From assembly GCF_004309355.1 (NCBI RefSeq), contig NZ_BJCC01000009.1:124001-188000 (forward strand): 64,000 nt of DNA, in the 5' to 3' direction. Each line of letters begins with the position of its first letter. Position 1 is the first letter of the stretch. The notes under the pieces were generated by a model. That model saw only the letters and a list, made by a program, of their open reading frames with translations. It searched no databases and had not been told where the DNA came from. This DNA is from Enterococcus florum. Lineage in GTDB: Bacteria; Bacillota; Bacilli; Lactobacillales; Enterococcaceae. A program made the translations under genes and the position numbers. Shown piece after piece: positions 18,067 to 26,771 of the stretch.

Positions 18067-18843
18067 TTGGAAGAGACCATCAGTATCGGCCAAATCATCG
18101 ATATTTTAAAGAAACGAATCAAATGGATCATTTCCGGCTTCATTGTGGGTATTTTGTTGGCGGGAACGATTTCTTTTTTCTTTTTGACACCGCGTTACAG
18201 CTCTGCTTCGCAATTGATCGTACAGGTCACCAAACAGTCAGAGGGGAATGTCAATCTGCAAAATGACATCAACGGCAATCTGTTGCTGATCAATACCTAT
18301 AAAGATATGATCATGGGCGACCTTGTGATCGAAAAAGTTAGAGAAGAATTGAAAAAGGACCATGGCTACCATTTTACCAATGAAGAGTTGAAAAACATGA
18401 TCGAGGTCCAACAATCGCAAAACTCGCAAATGTTCCAAATCATTACCAAAGCCGCCAGACCAAGAGAGGCTGCCCATGTTTCCAACAAGGTCTCAGAGGT
18501 TTTTCAAAGCAAGGCTCAAGAGGTACTGGATATCAACAAGGTGACGATCACTTCAAATGCCTTGGCGCCTCACAAACCATTCTGGCCGAATCACAAGCTC
18601 AATCTGTTGATCGGTACTGCGATCGGGTTGATCAGTGGACTTGCCTTGGCCTTTGGATTGGAGCTTTTCGACAAAACGGTCAACGACGAAGCTTTCATTG
18701 CGGACAAGCTGGAGCTGCCTGTCTTAGGCCAAGTCTCTGAAATGACCCGACGTGAAGTCACAGAAGGCAAGAAAACCCTTCAAACCAAGAGTGAACGAAA
18801 AAAATCTAGTGCTACCGTCCGCACATTGAGGGAACGAATGTAA
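18067..18843 (+). CDS. Wzz-family BY-kinase modulator, copy 1
   Basis: Membrane adaptor of the CpsC/CapA type, 258 residues, that sets polysaccharide chain length and activates the partner tyrosine kinase. Two membrane helices (about 22-45 and 175-200) flank an extracellular domain, with the Wzz proline-containing LTPRYSSASQL near 46. I prefer the TTG at 18067, because GAGGGGG lies six bases upstream and the second copy starts with the same MEET; an ATG at 18052 in frame has no site. The basic C-terminal tail (RKKSSATVRTLRERM) is cytosolic and should contact the kinase encoded 48 bases downstream. Confidence 0.85.
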   Translation: MEETISIGQIIDILKKRIKWIISGFIVGILLAGTISFFFLTPRYSSASQLIVQVTKQSEGNVNLQNDINGNLLLINTYKDMIMGDLVIEKVREELKKDHGYHFTNEELKNMIEVQQSQNSQMFQIITKAARPREAAHVSNKVSEVFQSKAQEVLDINKVTITSNALAPHKPFWPNHKLNLLIGTAIGLISGLALAFGLELFDKTVNDEAFIADKLELPVLGQVSEMTRREVTEGKKTLQTKSERKKSSATVRTLRERM

Positions 18844-18891
18844 CAGAACGATTCGTTCCAGAAAACAACTACATATGAGGAGCAGAAAACC

Positions 18892-19584
18892 ATGGTGAAA
18901 AAGAAAAGACGAAAAACCACGCCCGTTGCGCTAGTGGCAGCGACTTCTGAAGATTTTTCTATCGCAGCAGAACAATATCGAAGCATCCGCAGCAATATCA
19001 ATTTCGCTTCGGTGGACAAAGACATTCGAACATTAGTGATCACTTCGTCAGGTCCTGCAGAAGGCAAATCCACTACTGCAGCCAATCTGGCGATCGTATT
19101 CGCCAATGCTGGCAGCAGAGTATTACTAGTAGATGCCGATATGAGGAAACCAAGTGTGGCTCTGAGCTTTAAGCTGAAAAATAATCGCGGGCTCAGTGAC
19201 CTGTTGACGAGCCGTGAAGCCTCGGTTGACGACTATTGTCAAAAGACCATGATCCAGAATCTTTTTGTCTTAACCAGCGGATCAAAGCCGCCAAATCCTT
19301 CTGAATTGTTGGGCTCAAAACGAATGGCTGAATTGATGAAGACCATGCAGAAAAAATTTGATCTCGTTGTTTTCGACATGCCGCCATTGGCAGCGGTGAC
19401 GGATGCACAAATCATGGCCGCCCGTACAGACGGGACTATTCTGGTGGTTCGTGAAGGAAAAACTAGGAAGCAGGAAGTACTTCAAACCAAAGAAATGCTC
19501 GTTCACGCCCGCGCCAACATCTTGGGCGTTGTTTACAATGGAAAGAAAAAACGAGAATCTGGAAGTTATTACTATTACAACTAG
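18892..19584 (+). CDS. capsular BY-type tyrosine kinase, copy 1
   Basis: Bacterial tyrosine autokinase of the CpsD/Wze type, 230 residues. It phosphorylates its own Tyr-rich tail and, with its Wzz-like partner, governs polysaccharide assembly. Walker A GPAEGKST at 54-61, Walker A' LLVDADM at 78-84, Walker B VVFDMPP at 159-165, and a C-terminal tyrosine cluster SYYYYN at the very end. GAGGAG precedes the ATG. It has a strong paralogue at 20695. Followed by a non-coding gap, so copies 1 and 2 may be expressed separately. Confidence 0.92.
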   Translation: MVKKKRRKTTPVALVAATSEDFSIAAEQYRSIRSNINFASVDKDIRTLVITSSGPAEGKSTTAANLAIVFANAGSRVLLVDADMRKPSVALSFKLKNNRGLSDLLTSREASVDDYCQKTMIQNLFVLTSGSKPPNPSELLGSKRMAELMKTMQKKFDLVVFDMPPLAAVTDAQIMAARTDGTILVVREGKTRKQEVLQTKEMLVHARANILGVVYNGKKKRESGSYYYYN

Positions 19585-19898
19585 CTGAAATACCTCGAAA
19601 TAACCTTTTTCTTTTATCATTTTTGTTATCTTTTGGTTTTTTAAGAATGAATTTATTTGATATGAAAATAAATTATAAAAATGGCTTTACAAAGAGAGCG
19701 CTTGCTATTATCAGACCCGACCGCTTGATAAAAAATAATAATTTGAAAGTATTTCTTTTATTTTACAATTTCATTTCCCTGCAAATTGTTATGGAAGTTG
19801 ATGCGGAATTCCGCTATAATGGAATCTGATGTATTCACATTTTTTTCATAAAAATGATTCATTAATTTCAAAAACGCAAGTAGGAAAGATGAGGGTCT
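19585..19898. other. non-coding gap between duplicated Wzz/kinase pairs
   Basis: About 310 AT-rich bases. A 68-codon frame within it has no ribosome site and unlikely composition. Near its end TATAAT (19815-19820) is directly preceded by the perfect 12-bp palindrome GCGGAATTCCGC (19803-19814), which suggests a second, regulated promoter for copy 2. Confidence 0.5.
19803..19820 (+). promoter_or_regulatory. candidate promoter with palindromic spacer
   Basis: Perfect palindrome GCGGAATTCCGC (19803-19814) abuts a consensus TATAAT (19815-19820). No good -35 lies 17 bases upstream (TGGAAG). The palindrome occupies the spacer, where an activator or repressor could act. The Wzz copy 2 start codon is about 78 bases downstream. 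Confidence 0.4.
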
Positions 19899-20684
19899 AT
19901 GGAAGAAACAGTTAGTGTGCAACAATTATTAGAGGTGTTACGTAAACGATTGCGATTTATCATTATAGGTGGCGTGCTGGGAATTCTGATTGCAGGAGTC
20001 CTCGCTTTTTTCGTGTTGACACCGAAATACAGTTCTCAGGCACAGTTAGTCGTCACTTTACCGCAAACAGAAACCACCAATGCCAATGATGTCAATACCA
20101 ATCTGCAAATGATCAATACGTATAAGGATATCATTACAGGTGATTTAGTAACCAAGGAAGTGGCTGAACGTTTGGAGACTGATTCTGGTCTAGCACTTAA
20201 ACCGGAAGAGTTAAAAGAAATGATCCATGTCGAACAAAATCAAAATTCTCAAATGTTTTCGATTATTGCGACCAGCACCAAGCCAAGAGAAGCAGCAACG
20301 ATTGCAAATGTCACTGCTGAAACCTTTCAAGCTAATGCCAAGAATGTGTTGAACGTTGACCGTATTTCCATTATCTCCAATGCAGTTGCTGACAATGATC
20401 CAATTTTTCCAAATAAGAAGCTGATGCTATTGATTGGTTTAGTTGGCGGGGTAATGGCAGGTGTTGTATTGGCAATCGTTCGTGAGTTGCTGGACCGTAC
20501 CATCAAAGACAGCAAAACATTGACAGAAGATTATGGCTTCACAGTCTTGGGAAATATTCCAGCAATGACCAACAAAGAATTGAATGCGAAGTTGCGTCGT
20601 CCAGCAGAAGCTGTTTCACAACCTCGTCCAGAGAAAAAAGATCGTTCGACAGGTGAAGCTCGCCGTCGTCGTACTCGAGTTTAG
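19899..20684 (+). CDS. Wzz-family BY-kinase modulator, copy 2
   Basis: Second CpsC/CapA-like membrane adaptor, 261 residues, with the same layout as the gene at 18067: short cytosolic N-terminus MEETVSVQQLLEVLRKRLRF, helix near 21-43, FVLTPKYSSQAQL, extracellular domain containing NQNSQMFSI, second helix near 170-190, and a basic C-terminal tail. ATGAGGG lies about eight bases before the ATG. It is followed ten bases later by its kinase. The two copies are clearly homologous along their length, indicating an ancient tandem duplication of the two-gene unit. Confidence 0.9.
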   Translation: MEETVSVQQLLEVLRKRLRFIIIGGVLGILIAGVLAFFVLTPKYSSQAQLVVTLPQTETTNANDVNTNLQMINTYKDIITGDLVTKEVAERLETDSGLALKPEELKEMIHVEQNQNSQMFSIIATSTKPREAATIANVTAETFQANAKNVLNVDRISIISNAVADNDPIFPNKKLMLLIGLVGGVMAGVVLAIVRELLDRTIKDSKTLTEDYGFTVLGNIPAMTNKELNAKLRRPAEAVSQPRPEKKDRSTGEARRRRTRV

Positions 20685-20694
20685 GGAGGCACCC

Positions 20695-21396
20695 ATGGCT
20701 AGACAAAAAAACAATGAAACCACCGAAGCAGTAAGCTTAATCACATTAATCGATAAATCATCGCCCGTTGCAGAACGATACAGGACGATACGGACCAATA
20801 TCCAATTCGCATCTTCAGCGGATCAGCAGCTAAAAACACTAGTTATCACATCTTCTGGTCCTGGAGAAGGAAAGTCTACTACAGCAGCAAATCTAGCAGT
20901 GGTATTTGCCAATTCAGGACAAAAAGTCTTGCTGGTCGATGCAGATATGCGTAAACCAACTGTTCATAAAACATTTCAATTAACCAATTCAAATGGATTG
21001 AGCAATGTATTAAGTACAAATACAGATGTCCATCAATCTATTCAATCGACCGTTGTACCAAATCTATCCATTTTAACAAGTGGACAAAAATCACCGAACC
21101 CTTCTGAATTATTGGGTTCTTTAAAGATGGATCAGATTATTCGGGATCTAAAAGGTGAGTATGATTTCATCATTTTCGACATGCCGCCAGTTGTTGCAGT
21201 AACCGATGCGCAAATCATGGCATCAAAGGCAGATGCCACGATGGTAGTTGTCCGTGAGAATGTGACTCGCAAGGATTCATTACAAAAGGCTCGTGAACTA
21301 TTAGCGATGGTGAATGCGAATGTTTTAGGGGCAATATATAACGGAAGTACAGATGAATCAGATCAAGGCTATTATTATTACGGAACAGAGAACTAA
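20695..21396 (+). CDS. capsular BY-type tyrosine kinase, copy 2
   Basis: Tyrosine autokinase of 233 residues, paralogue of the gene at 18892. Walker A GPGEGKST at 55-62, A' LLVDADM at 79-85, Walker B IIFDMPP, tail DQGYYYYGTEN with the tyrosine cluster. The start at 20695 has GGGAGG seven bases upstream; the frame is open further upstream inside the previous gene but that part is only a shadow. The PHP phosphatase that should reverse its phosphorylation follows 23 bases downstream, so adaptor, kinase and phosphatase form one control unit. Confidence 0.92.
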   Translation: MARQKNNETTEAVSLITLIDKSSPVAERYRTIRTNIQFASSADQQLKTLVITSSGPGEGKSTTAANLAVVFANSGQKVLLVDADMRKPTVHKTFQLTNSNGLSNVLSTNTDVHQSIQSTVVPNLSILTSGQKSPNPSELLGSLKMDQIIRDLKGEYDFIIFDMPPVVAVTDAQIMASKADATMVVVRENVTRKDSLQKARELLAMVNANVLGAIYNGSTDESDQGYYYYGTEN

Positions 21397-21419
21397 AAAC
21401 AAAACTAGAAGGTGAGAAC

Positions 21420-22187
21420 ATGATCGATCTGCATTGTCATATTTTACCTGGCGTAGACGATGGGGCACAAACAATGGAAGACAGTTTAGCAATGGCTGAA
21501 AAAGCTGTTAGCCAAGGAATCACCCATATTTTATGTACGCCGCATCATAATAACGGAAAATACGATAATCCAGCAAATGAAGTCATTGAAAAGGTTGATC
21601 AATTGCAATCAGAGCTTGATCGGCATCACATAACGCTCACTGTTTTAGAAGGTCAGGAAGTACGGATTTCAGGATCTCTCTTGGAGGATATTCAACACCA
21701 AGAGATCCTGTTTACCGACCTTGACGATACATATCTCCTGATCGAATTTCCTACAGGAGAGGTTCCTGCTTATTCAGAGGTACTGTTTTACAATTTGTTG
21801 AAAGAAGGACACATCCCAGTGATCGTCCATCCGGAGCGAAATGCTGTTTTTCGCAAGGACCCTAATCAATTGATCCCATTTTTGGAAATGGGCGTACTAA
21901 CGCAGTTAACGGCACCAAGCATTGTTGGTATTTTTGGGAAAGACATTCAAAAGACAGCAAAAGACATGTTAACACACAATATGCTGCATATGGTAGCATC
22001 AGATGCTCATAATTTGAAGCATCGGAGTTTTTATATGAAGGAAGCTTACGAAGAAATTGAAAAAGAGTGTGGGAAAGCAAAAGTAACAGAGATGAAGCAA
22101 ATTGCAAAGGCACTGTTAAATGGTGATGGAATTCAAGCGCCATCTTTTGAGCGATTTAAAGAAAAACGATTTAGATTTTTTAAATAA
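21420..22187 (+). CDS. PHP-family protein-tyrosine phosphatase (CpsB/Wzh/YwqE)
   Basis: Metal-dependent phosphatase of 255 residues that removes phosphate from the tail of the BY-kinase, thereby tuning capsule synthesis. The PHP metal-binding opening IDLHCHILPGVDDGA is at residues 2-16; further ligands are in CTPHHNNGKY near 40-49, HPERN near 139 and ASDAHN near 195. Length and motifs match CpsB of streptococci and YwqE of Bacillus. AAGGTGAG lies six bases before the ATG. Last gene of the regulatory block before the synthesis genes. Confidence 0.93.
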   Translation: MIDLHCHILPGVDDGAQTMEDSLAMAEKAVSQGITHILCTPHHNNGKYDNPANEVIEKVDQLQSELDRHHITLTVLEGQEVRISGSLLEDIQHQEILFTDLDDTYLLIEFPTGEVPAYSEVLFYNLLKEGHIPVIVHPERNAVFRKDPNQLIPFLEMGVLTQLTAPSIVGIFGKDIQKTAKDMLTHNMLHMVASDAHNLKHRSFYMKEAYEEIEKECGKAKVTEMKQIAKALLNGDGIQAPSFERFKEKRFRFFK

Positions 22188-22216
22188 TGGTTAAGTTTAG
22201 TTAGGGGACTTTCTGA

Positions 22217-24043
22217 GTGTTAAAATTTGATTTTACAAGAAAACGTAAGATTGCAATATTGGTTATGTTAGATAGTTTTCTAATTATCTCTGCCAACATT
22301 GCAGCATTTCTTTTTATGAACCCTTTTGTTTTGATAACAACAAATTTCTTTCTGTTAAACACAGTAATATCTGTATTCCTTTATTTGTTATTTGGCAGCT
22401 TTTTTAAGGTTTTTACTCGTATTAATCGGTATACAAATCTGAAAGAAATGATTGCTATTTTTTTTACTGCTACATGTCAGTTTTTTGTTGATGCTATAAT
22501 CATGAGTTTTTTATTGGATTATGTATATAGCTTGCGCTTCGAAGTGTTAACTTACTTTTTATCTGTTTTCCTTATCATTGCAAGTAGACTAATCTGGCGG
22601 ATTTGTGTTGAGAAACAAAATGAGAAAGGTCCTAAAGATCGTAAACAGACAAGAACTTTAATCGTTGGAGCAGGAACGGGTGGTAAAATTCTTTACAATA
22701 GTTTTTTGGGCTCCAAAACTGCTGGGAATATCTGTGTTATCGGTTTTATTGATGATGATCCAAACAAGTTATTTACATATCTTTCAGGTGTTAAGGTTTT
22801 AGGGACTACAGATGACTTATCTTGTTTAGTTGAGGAAAATAAAATTGACATGGTTACGATTGCAATTCCTTCTCTTTCTAAAAAACGTTTAAGAGAAATA
22901 TTCAATCAAATAGAACCACTAAAGGTGAAGGTTAATACCATGCCATCGATAGAGGAAATCGCTTCCGGGAAAGTAAACATGACTCGATTAAGAGAAATCG
23001 ATGTTGTAGACCTTTTAGGAAGAGAAGAAGTGAAACTAGATATTGATTCAATCAAGGATCAATTAACAGCGCAAGTTATTTTGGTAACGGGTGCTGGAGG
23101 ATCGATTGGGTCAGAAATTTGTCGGCAAGTAATTAAGTTTAATCCGTCTAAATTGATTCTGCTCGGCCATGGTGAAAACTCTATTTACCAGATTGAGAGG
23201 GAACTTAAAAGCAAACATATCAATAAGGTAACTCAAATTATTCCAGTAATAGCAGATATTCAGGATCGAGAAAAAATATTTGAAACAATGGATAGATATA
23301 AACCAACAATTGTTTATCATGCTGCAGCGCATAAACATGTACCATTAATGGAATACAATCCTCGAGAAGCAGTAAAAAACAATATTTTTGGAACAAAGAA
23401 TGTTGCAGAGGCGTCTAAAAGTTTTTGTGTCGAGAATTTTGTCATGGTTTCCACCGACAAGGCAAATAATCCTCCAAATGTTATGGGATCAACAAAACGT
23501 ATTGCGGAAATGATAATTACTTCTTTGAATGAAGAAGGAAAAACTAAGTTTTCTGCGGTACGTTTCGGTAATGTCTTAGGTTCAAGAGGAAGTGTCATTC
23601 CCTTATTTCGTGAACAGATCGCTAAGGGTGGGCCAGTAACTGTTACTGATTTCAGAATGACTAGGTATTTTATGACAATTCCTGAAGCTAGCCGACTAGT
23701 CATACAATCTGGTGCGTTAGCGAATGGTGGAGAAATTTTTATTTTGGATATGGGAGAACCTGTAAAGATTGTAGATCTTGCAAAAAACATGGTACGTCTG
23801 AGTGGTTATCAAGAGGATGAAATTGAAATAATAGAAACCGGAATCCGCCCAGGAGAAAAACTATATGAGGAACTTCTTTTAGACAAAGAACGAAATGATG
23901 AGGCCGTATTCGAAAAAATTTTTGTAGGACATATTGAGGGATATTCTTTAGAAAAGGTAATGGATTTTGTTGAGCAATTACCCGAAAATGATTTGGAACT
24001 GGCGAAGAATATCGTAGCATTTGCAAATGCATCAAATAGGTAA
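22217..24043 (+). CDS. membrane-bound nucleotide-sugar 4,6-dehydratase (CapD/FlaA1-like)
   Basis: Large polysaccharide-biosynthesis protein of 608 residues. Four membrane helices occupy about residues 12-125, followed by a CoA/NAD-binding-like domain (LIVGAGTGGKILY near 150) and a second Rossmann domain of the SDR type (VTGAGGSIGSEICR near 292). The active-site segment STDKANNPPNVMGSTKR near 410 is that of the FlaA1/CapD dehydratases, which have Met where other SDRs have Tyr. It should act on UDP-GlcNAc to give a 4-keto-6-deoxy sugar, or related intermediates such as the bacillosamine/QuiNAc precursors. GTG start with AGGGG upstream. AT content rises from here on, marking the strain-specific part of the locus. 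Confidence 0.88.
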   Translation: MLKFDFTRKRKIAILVMLDSFLIISANIAAFLFMNPFVLITTNFFLLNTVISVFLYLLFGSFFKVFTRINRYTNLKEMIAIFFTATCQFFVDAIIMSFLLDYVYSLRFEVLTYFLSVFLIIASRLIWRICVEKQNEKGPKDRKQTRTLIVGAGTGGKILYNSFLGSKTAGNICVIGFIDDDPNKLFTYLSGVKVLGTTDDLSCLVEENKIDMVTIAIPSLSKKRLREIFNQIEPLKVKVNTMPSIEEIASGKVNMTRLREIDVVDLLGREEVKLDIDSIKDQLTAQVILVTGAGGSIGSEICRQVIKFNPSKLILLGHGENSIYQIERELKSKHINKVTQIIPVIADIQDREKIFETMDRYKPTIVYHAAAHKHVPLMEYNPREAVKNNIFGTKNVAEASKSFCVENFVMVSTDKANNPPNVMGSTKRIAEMIITSLNEEGKTKFSAVRFGNVLGSRGSVIPLFREQIAKGGPVTVTDFRMTRYFMTIPEASRLVIQSGALANGGEIFILDMGEPVKIVDLAKNMVRLSGYQEDEIEIIETGIRPGEKLYEELLLDKERNDEAVFEKIFVGHIEGYSLEKVMDFVEQLPENDLELAKNIVAFANASNR

Positions 24044-24060
24044 AGGTGGATTTATTATTA

Positions 24061-24675
24061 ATGTATGCAAGTATAGTAAAGCGCGTAATTGATTTTTTTA
24101 TTTCTTTATTTAGTATCGTCTTATTGTCTCCAATTTTTTTGATTTTATGCATTTCTATAAAAATCGATTCTAGAGGGCCAATTATTTTTAAACAAAAAAG
24201 AGTCGGAAAAGATAAGAAATATTTTGACATCTACAAATTCCGTACGATGAAGATTGAAACGCCAAAAGAAATGCCTACACACTTGTTAGAAAACCCAGAT
24301 TACTATATCACGAGAGTAGGTAGGTTCTTACGAAAAACGAGTTTAGATGAATTACCTCAGTTAATAAATATTCTCAAAGGTGACATGGCGATTATTGGCC
24401 CGAGACCTGCTTTATGGAATCAGTATGATCTAATTGAAGAGAGAGATAAATATGGTGCAAACAATATTCGTCCAGGGCTTACTGGGTTAGCTCAAATAAA
24501 TGGCAGAGATGAATTAGAGATTTCAGTAAAATCTATTCTAGATGGAAGATACACAAGCAATATTTCTCCCATTATGGATTTAAAATGTTTTATAGGAACA
24601 TTTTCTGTGGTGTTTAGGAGTCAAGGTGTCGTCGAAGGCGGGACAGGCTTGCTGAACAAGGAGGAAAAAGAATGA
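24061..24675 (+). CDS. initiating undecaprenyl-phosphate sugar phosphotransferase
   Basis: Bacterial sugar transferase (WbaP/WcaJ C-terminal family, short form), 204 residues, that loads the first sugar-phosphate onto undecaprenyl phosphate at the membrane and starts repeat-unit assembly. One N-terminal membrane segment (about 8-32), then the family signatures FKQKRVGKDKKYFDIYKFRT, RTSLDELPQL (seen here as KTSLDELPQLINILKGDM) and GPRPAL, and GLTGLAQINGR. I prefer ATG 24061 (GGTGG upstream) to the GTG at 24046, because MYASIVKR matches the usual beginning. The next gene starts within its stop codon (ATGA). Confidence 0.9.
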   Translation: MYASIVKRVIDFFISLFSIVLLSPIFLILCISIKIDSRGPIIFKQKRVGKDKKYFDIYKFRTMKIETPKEMPTHLLENPDYYITRVGRFLRKTSLDELPQLINILKGDMAIIGPRPALWNQYDLIEERDKYGANNIRPGLTGLAQINGRDELEISVKSILDGRYTSNISPIMDLKCFIGTFSVVFRSQGVVEGGTGLLNKEEKE

Positions 24676-25568
24676 AAAGAATCTTAATAACAGGTGCCAA
24701 TAGTTACATAGGGACATCGTTTGAAAAGTGGATGAGACAGTTCGGTAGAGAGTACCAAATAGATACTATTGATATGAAAGATAATTCATGGAAAAGCAGA
24801 AAATTTGATTTATATGATTCAGTTTTTCATGTTGCAGGAATTGCTCATGCGGATGTTGAAAAAGTTGACGAAGAAACAAAGCGTTTATATTATCAGGTCA
24901 ATTGTGATTTAGCAGTTGAAACGGCGAAAAAATATAAAGCGGATTTAGGAAATAAAACTGGTCAGTTCATTTATATGAGTTCAATCATAGTCTACGGAGA
25001 AGGATCTAATATTAATAAAAAGCGGGTAATCACGCCTGAAACCAGGCCTAACCCCTCAAATTTCTATGGAGATAGTAAGTTGCAGGCTGAACTAAAGTTA
25101 TGTCCATTAGAAACTCAAACATTTAAAATAGCAATTTTAAGACCACCAATGATTTATGGATACAAAAGTAAAGGGAATTTCCCTCAGCTTATAAAAATTG
25201 CTGATAAAAGCCCAATCTTTCCTAATATAAAAAACGAACGTTCAATGCTTTTTATAGGGAATTTATGTATATATTTAAAAAGATTGATTGATAATGGCGA
25301 ACGAGGAGTATTTTTTCCGCAAAACAAAGATTATGTAAGAACTAGTGGAATGGTCAAATCAATTGCTTCAATAAGAGGAAAAAAAATTATTTTAACAGTG
25401 CTTTTTAATTGGGGAATAAAACTATTGGGATATTTTCCTGGTAAAATAGGTAAATTGGTAAATAAAGCATTTGGTAGTATAACTTATGTTCAAAATTGTG
25501 ATAATCAAGACTTTCTGGATTTTGAAGAAACAATTAAACAAAGTATGGGAATGATAACTAATGAGTAA
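24672..25568 (+). CDS. NAD-dependent nucleotide-sugar epimerase/dehydratase
   Basis: Extended SDR protein of 298 residues. Rossmann glycine motif TGANSYIGTSF at residues 7-17, and active-site Ser/Tyr/Lys: SSIIVYGEG near 105 and the YGDSK motif near 134. The family includes UDP-glucose or UDP-GlcNAc 4-epimerases and reductases of 4-keto sugars (such as WbpV or Gne types); with the CapD-like dehydratase upstream, a 4-keto reductase giving UDP-QuiNAc or UDP-FucNAc-like sugars is plausible but not proven. Starts inside the stop codon of the sugar transferase and overlaps the next gene by eight bases. Confidence 0.75.
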   Translation: MKRILITGANSYIGTSFEKWMRQFGREYQIDTIDMKDNSWKSRKFDLYDSVFHVAGIAHADVEKVDEETKRLYYQVNCDLAVETAKKYKADLGNKTGQFIYMSSIIVYGEGSNINKKRVITPETRPNPSNFYGDSKLQAELKLCPLETQTFKIAILRPPMIYGYKSKGNFPQLIKIADKSPIFPNIKNERSMLFIGNLCIYLKRLIDNGERGVFFPQNKDYVRTSGMVKSIASIRGKKIILTVLFNWGIKLLGYFPGKIGKLVNKAFGSITYVQNCDNQDFLDFEETIKQSMGMITNE

Positions 25569-26769
25569 GAGGTTACTAGTTGTATCTCAATACTTTTATC
25601 CAGAACAATTCCGAATAAATGATATTTGTGAAACATGGGTGTCAAAGGGGTATGATGTTACTGTTTTAACGGGAATTCCCAATTACCCTAAAGGTAATTT
25701 CTATGACGGTTATGGTATAAGGAAAAAAAGAAATGAAAATTACAATGGTATTGAGATTATTAGAATCCCAATTATACCCAGAAAAAAAAGTGGTTTCATG
25801 ATGGGGTTAAATTATTTATCCTTTGTTTTTTCAGGAATTTTATGGGGGTTGTTTAATAAAAAACAATTTGATGCTGTATTTATCTATGAGGTTTCTCCAA
25901 TGACTCAAGCTATACCGGCTATTAAAATAGCTAAAAGACTTAATGTTCCTTGTTACATCTATGTCATGGATTTATGGCCAGAGAATTTTGAGATTATTAC
26001 TGGAATAACGAGTCCATTTATGATTAAACCGTTAGAAAAAATGGTCGATTATATTTATAAAAATTGTAAAAAAATATTTACCGCATCTAAAAGTTTTAAA
26101 GAAAATATTCAGCAGAGGGGAATACCTGCAAATAAAGTTTTTTATTGGCCTCAGTATGCAGAAGAATTCTATCGTCCAGTTGATAGAAAAAGTTCGGAAA
26201 TTTTTCAGGATGAAAAAAAGAATATCATATTTGCTGGGAACATCGGAGTAGCTCAAGGACTTGATATTCTACCCGAAGTGGGTAAGTTTTTAAAATCAGA
26301 GAACCTAAATATCAGATTTAACATTGTGGGAGATGGAAGAAGTAAAGAAAAATTGATCTCTGAAATTACAAAAGAAAAACTGAATGAATTTTTCACCTTT
26401 TTAGACCCTGTTCCTGCAAGTGATATTCCGTATATATTTAGCGCAGGGGATTTTTCATTTGTGTCTTTAAAGAAGAGTGAAATTTTCTCAATGACTATAC
26501 CAGCAAAGCTCCAATCAAGTATGGCGTGCGGAATGCCTATTCTGCTTTCCGCGGATGGCGAGGTTCAAGATATTATTAAAAATTCACAAGCTGGCTTTGT
26601 TAGCGACTCAGGTGATGTCAAAGGTCTTTTAGAAAATCTAAAAAAAATTGATAGATTGAGTAAAAAAGAAATACAAGAAATGGGTAGAAACTCAAAAAAT
26701 TATTATGAAAAGAATTTTGAAAAAAAGAAACTTATGTCTATTATGGATGACTTTTTATTGAGGGAGTAA
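25561..26769 (+). CDS. GT4 glycosyltransferase, WbuB-like (L-FucNAc transferase)
   Basis: GT-B fold glycosyltransferase of 402 residues. The N-terminal phrases LVVSQYFYPEQFRINDI and TGIPNYPKGNFYDGYG are typical of WbuB-type enzymes, which transfer N-acetyl-L-fucosamine in several O-antigens and capsules. The C-terminal nucleotide-binding half has FAGNIGVAQGLDILPE near 223 and the GT4 Glu-rich region near PAKLQSSMACGMPI. Three genes for making UDP-L-FucNAc follow directly, which supports this donor. It overlaps the preceding gene by eight bases and ends two bases before capE, so translation is coupled. Confidence 0.82.
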   Translation: MSKRLLVVSQYFYPEQFRINDICETWVSKGYDVTVLTGIPNYPKGNFYDGYGIRKKRNENYNGIEIIRIPIIPRKKSGFMMGLNYLSFVFSGILWGLFNKKQFDAVFIYEVSPMTQAIPAIKIAKRLNVPCYIYVMDLWPENFEIITGITSPFMIKPLEKMVDYIYKNCKKIFTASKSFKENIQQRGIPANKVFYWPQYAEEFYRPVDRKSSEIFQDEKKNIIFAGNIGVAQGLDILPEVGKFLKSENLNIRFNIVGDGRSKEKLISEITKEKLNEFFTFLDPVPASDIPYIFSAGDFSFVSLKKSEIFSMTIPAKLQSSMACGMPILLSADGEVQDIIKNSQAGFVSDSGDVKGLLENLKKIDRLSKKEIQEMGRNSKNYYEKNFEKKKLMSIMDDFLLRE

Positions 26770-26771
26770 TT

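Noticed and set aside
19623-19829. 68-codon frame in the gap between kinase copies
   Set aside because: No ribosome site, composition typical of AT-rich non-coding DNA, and it ends at a candidate promoter.
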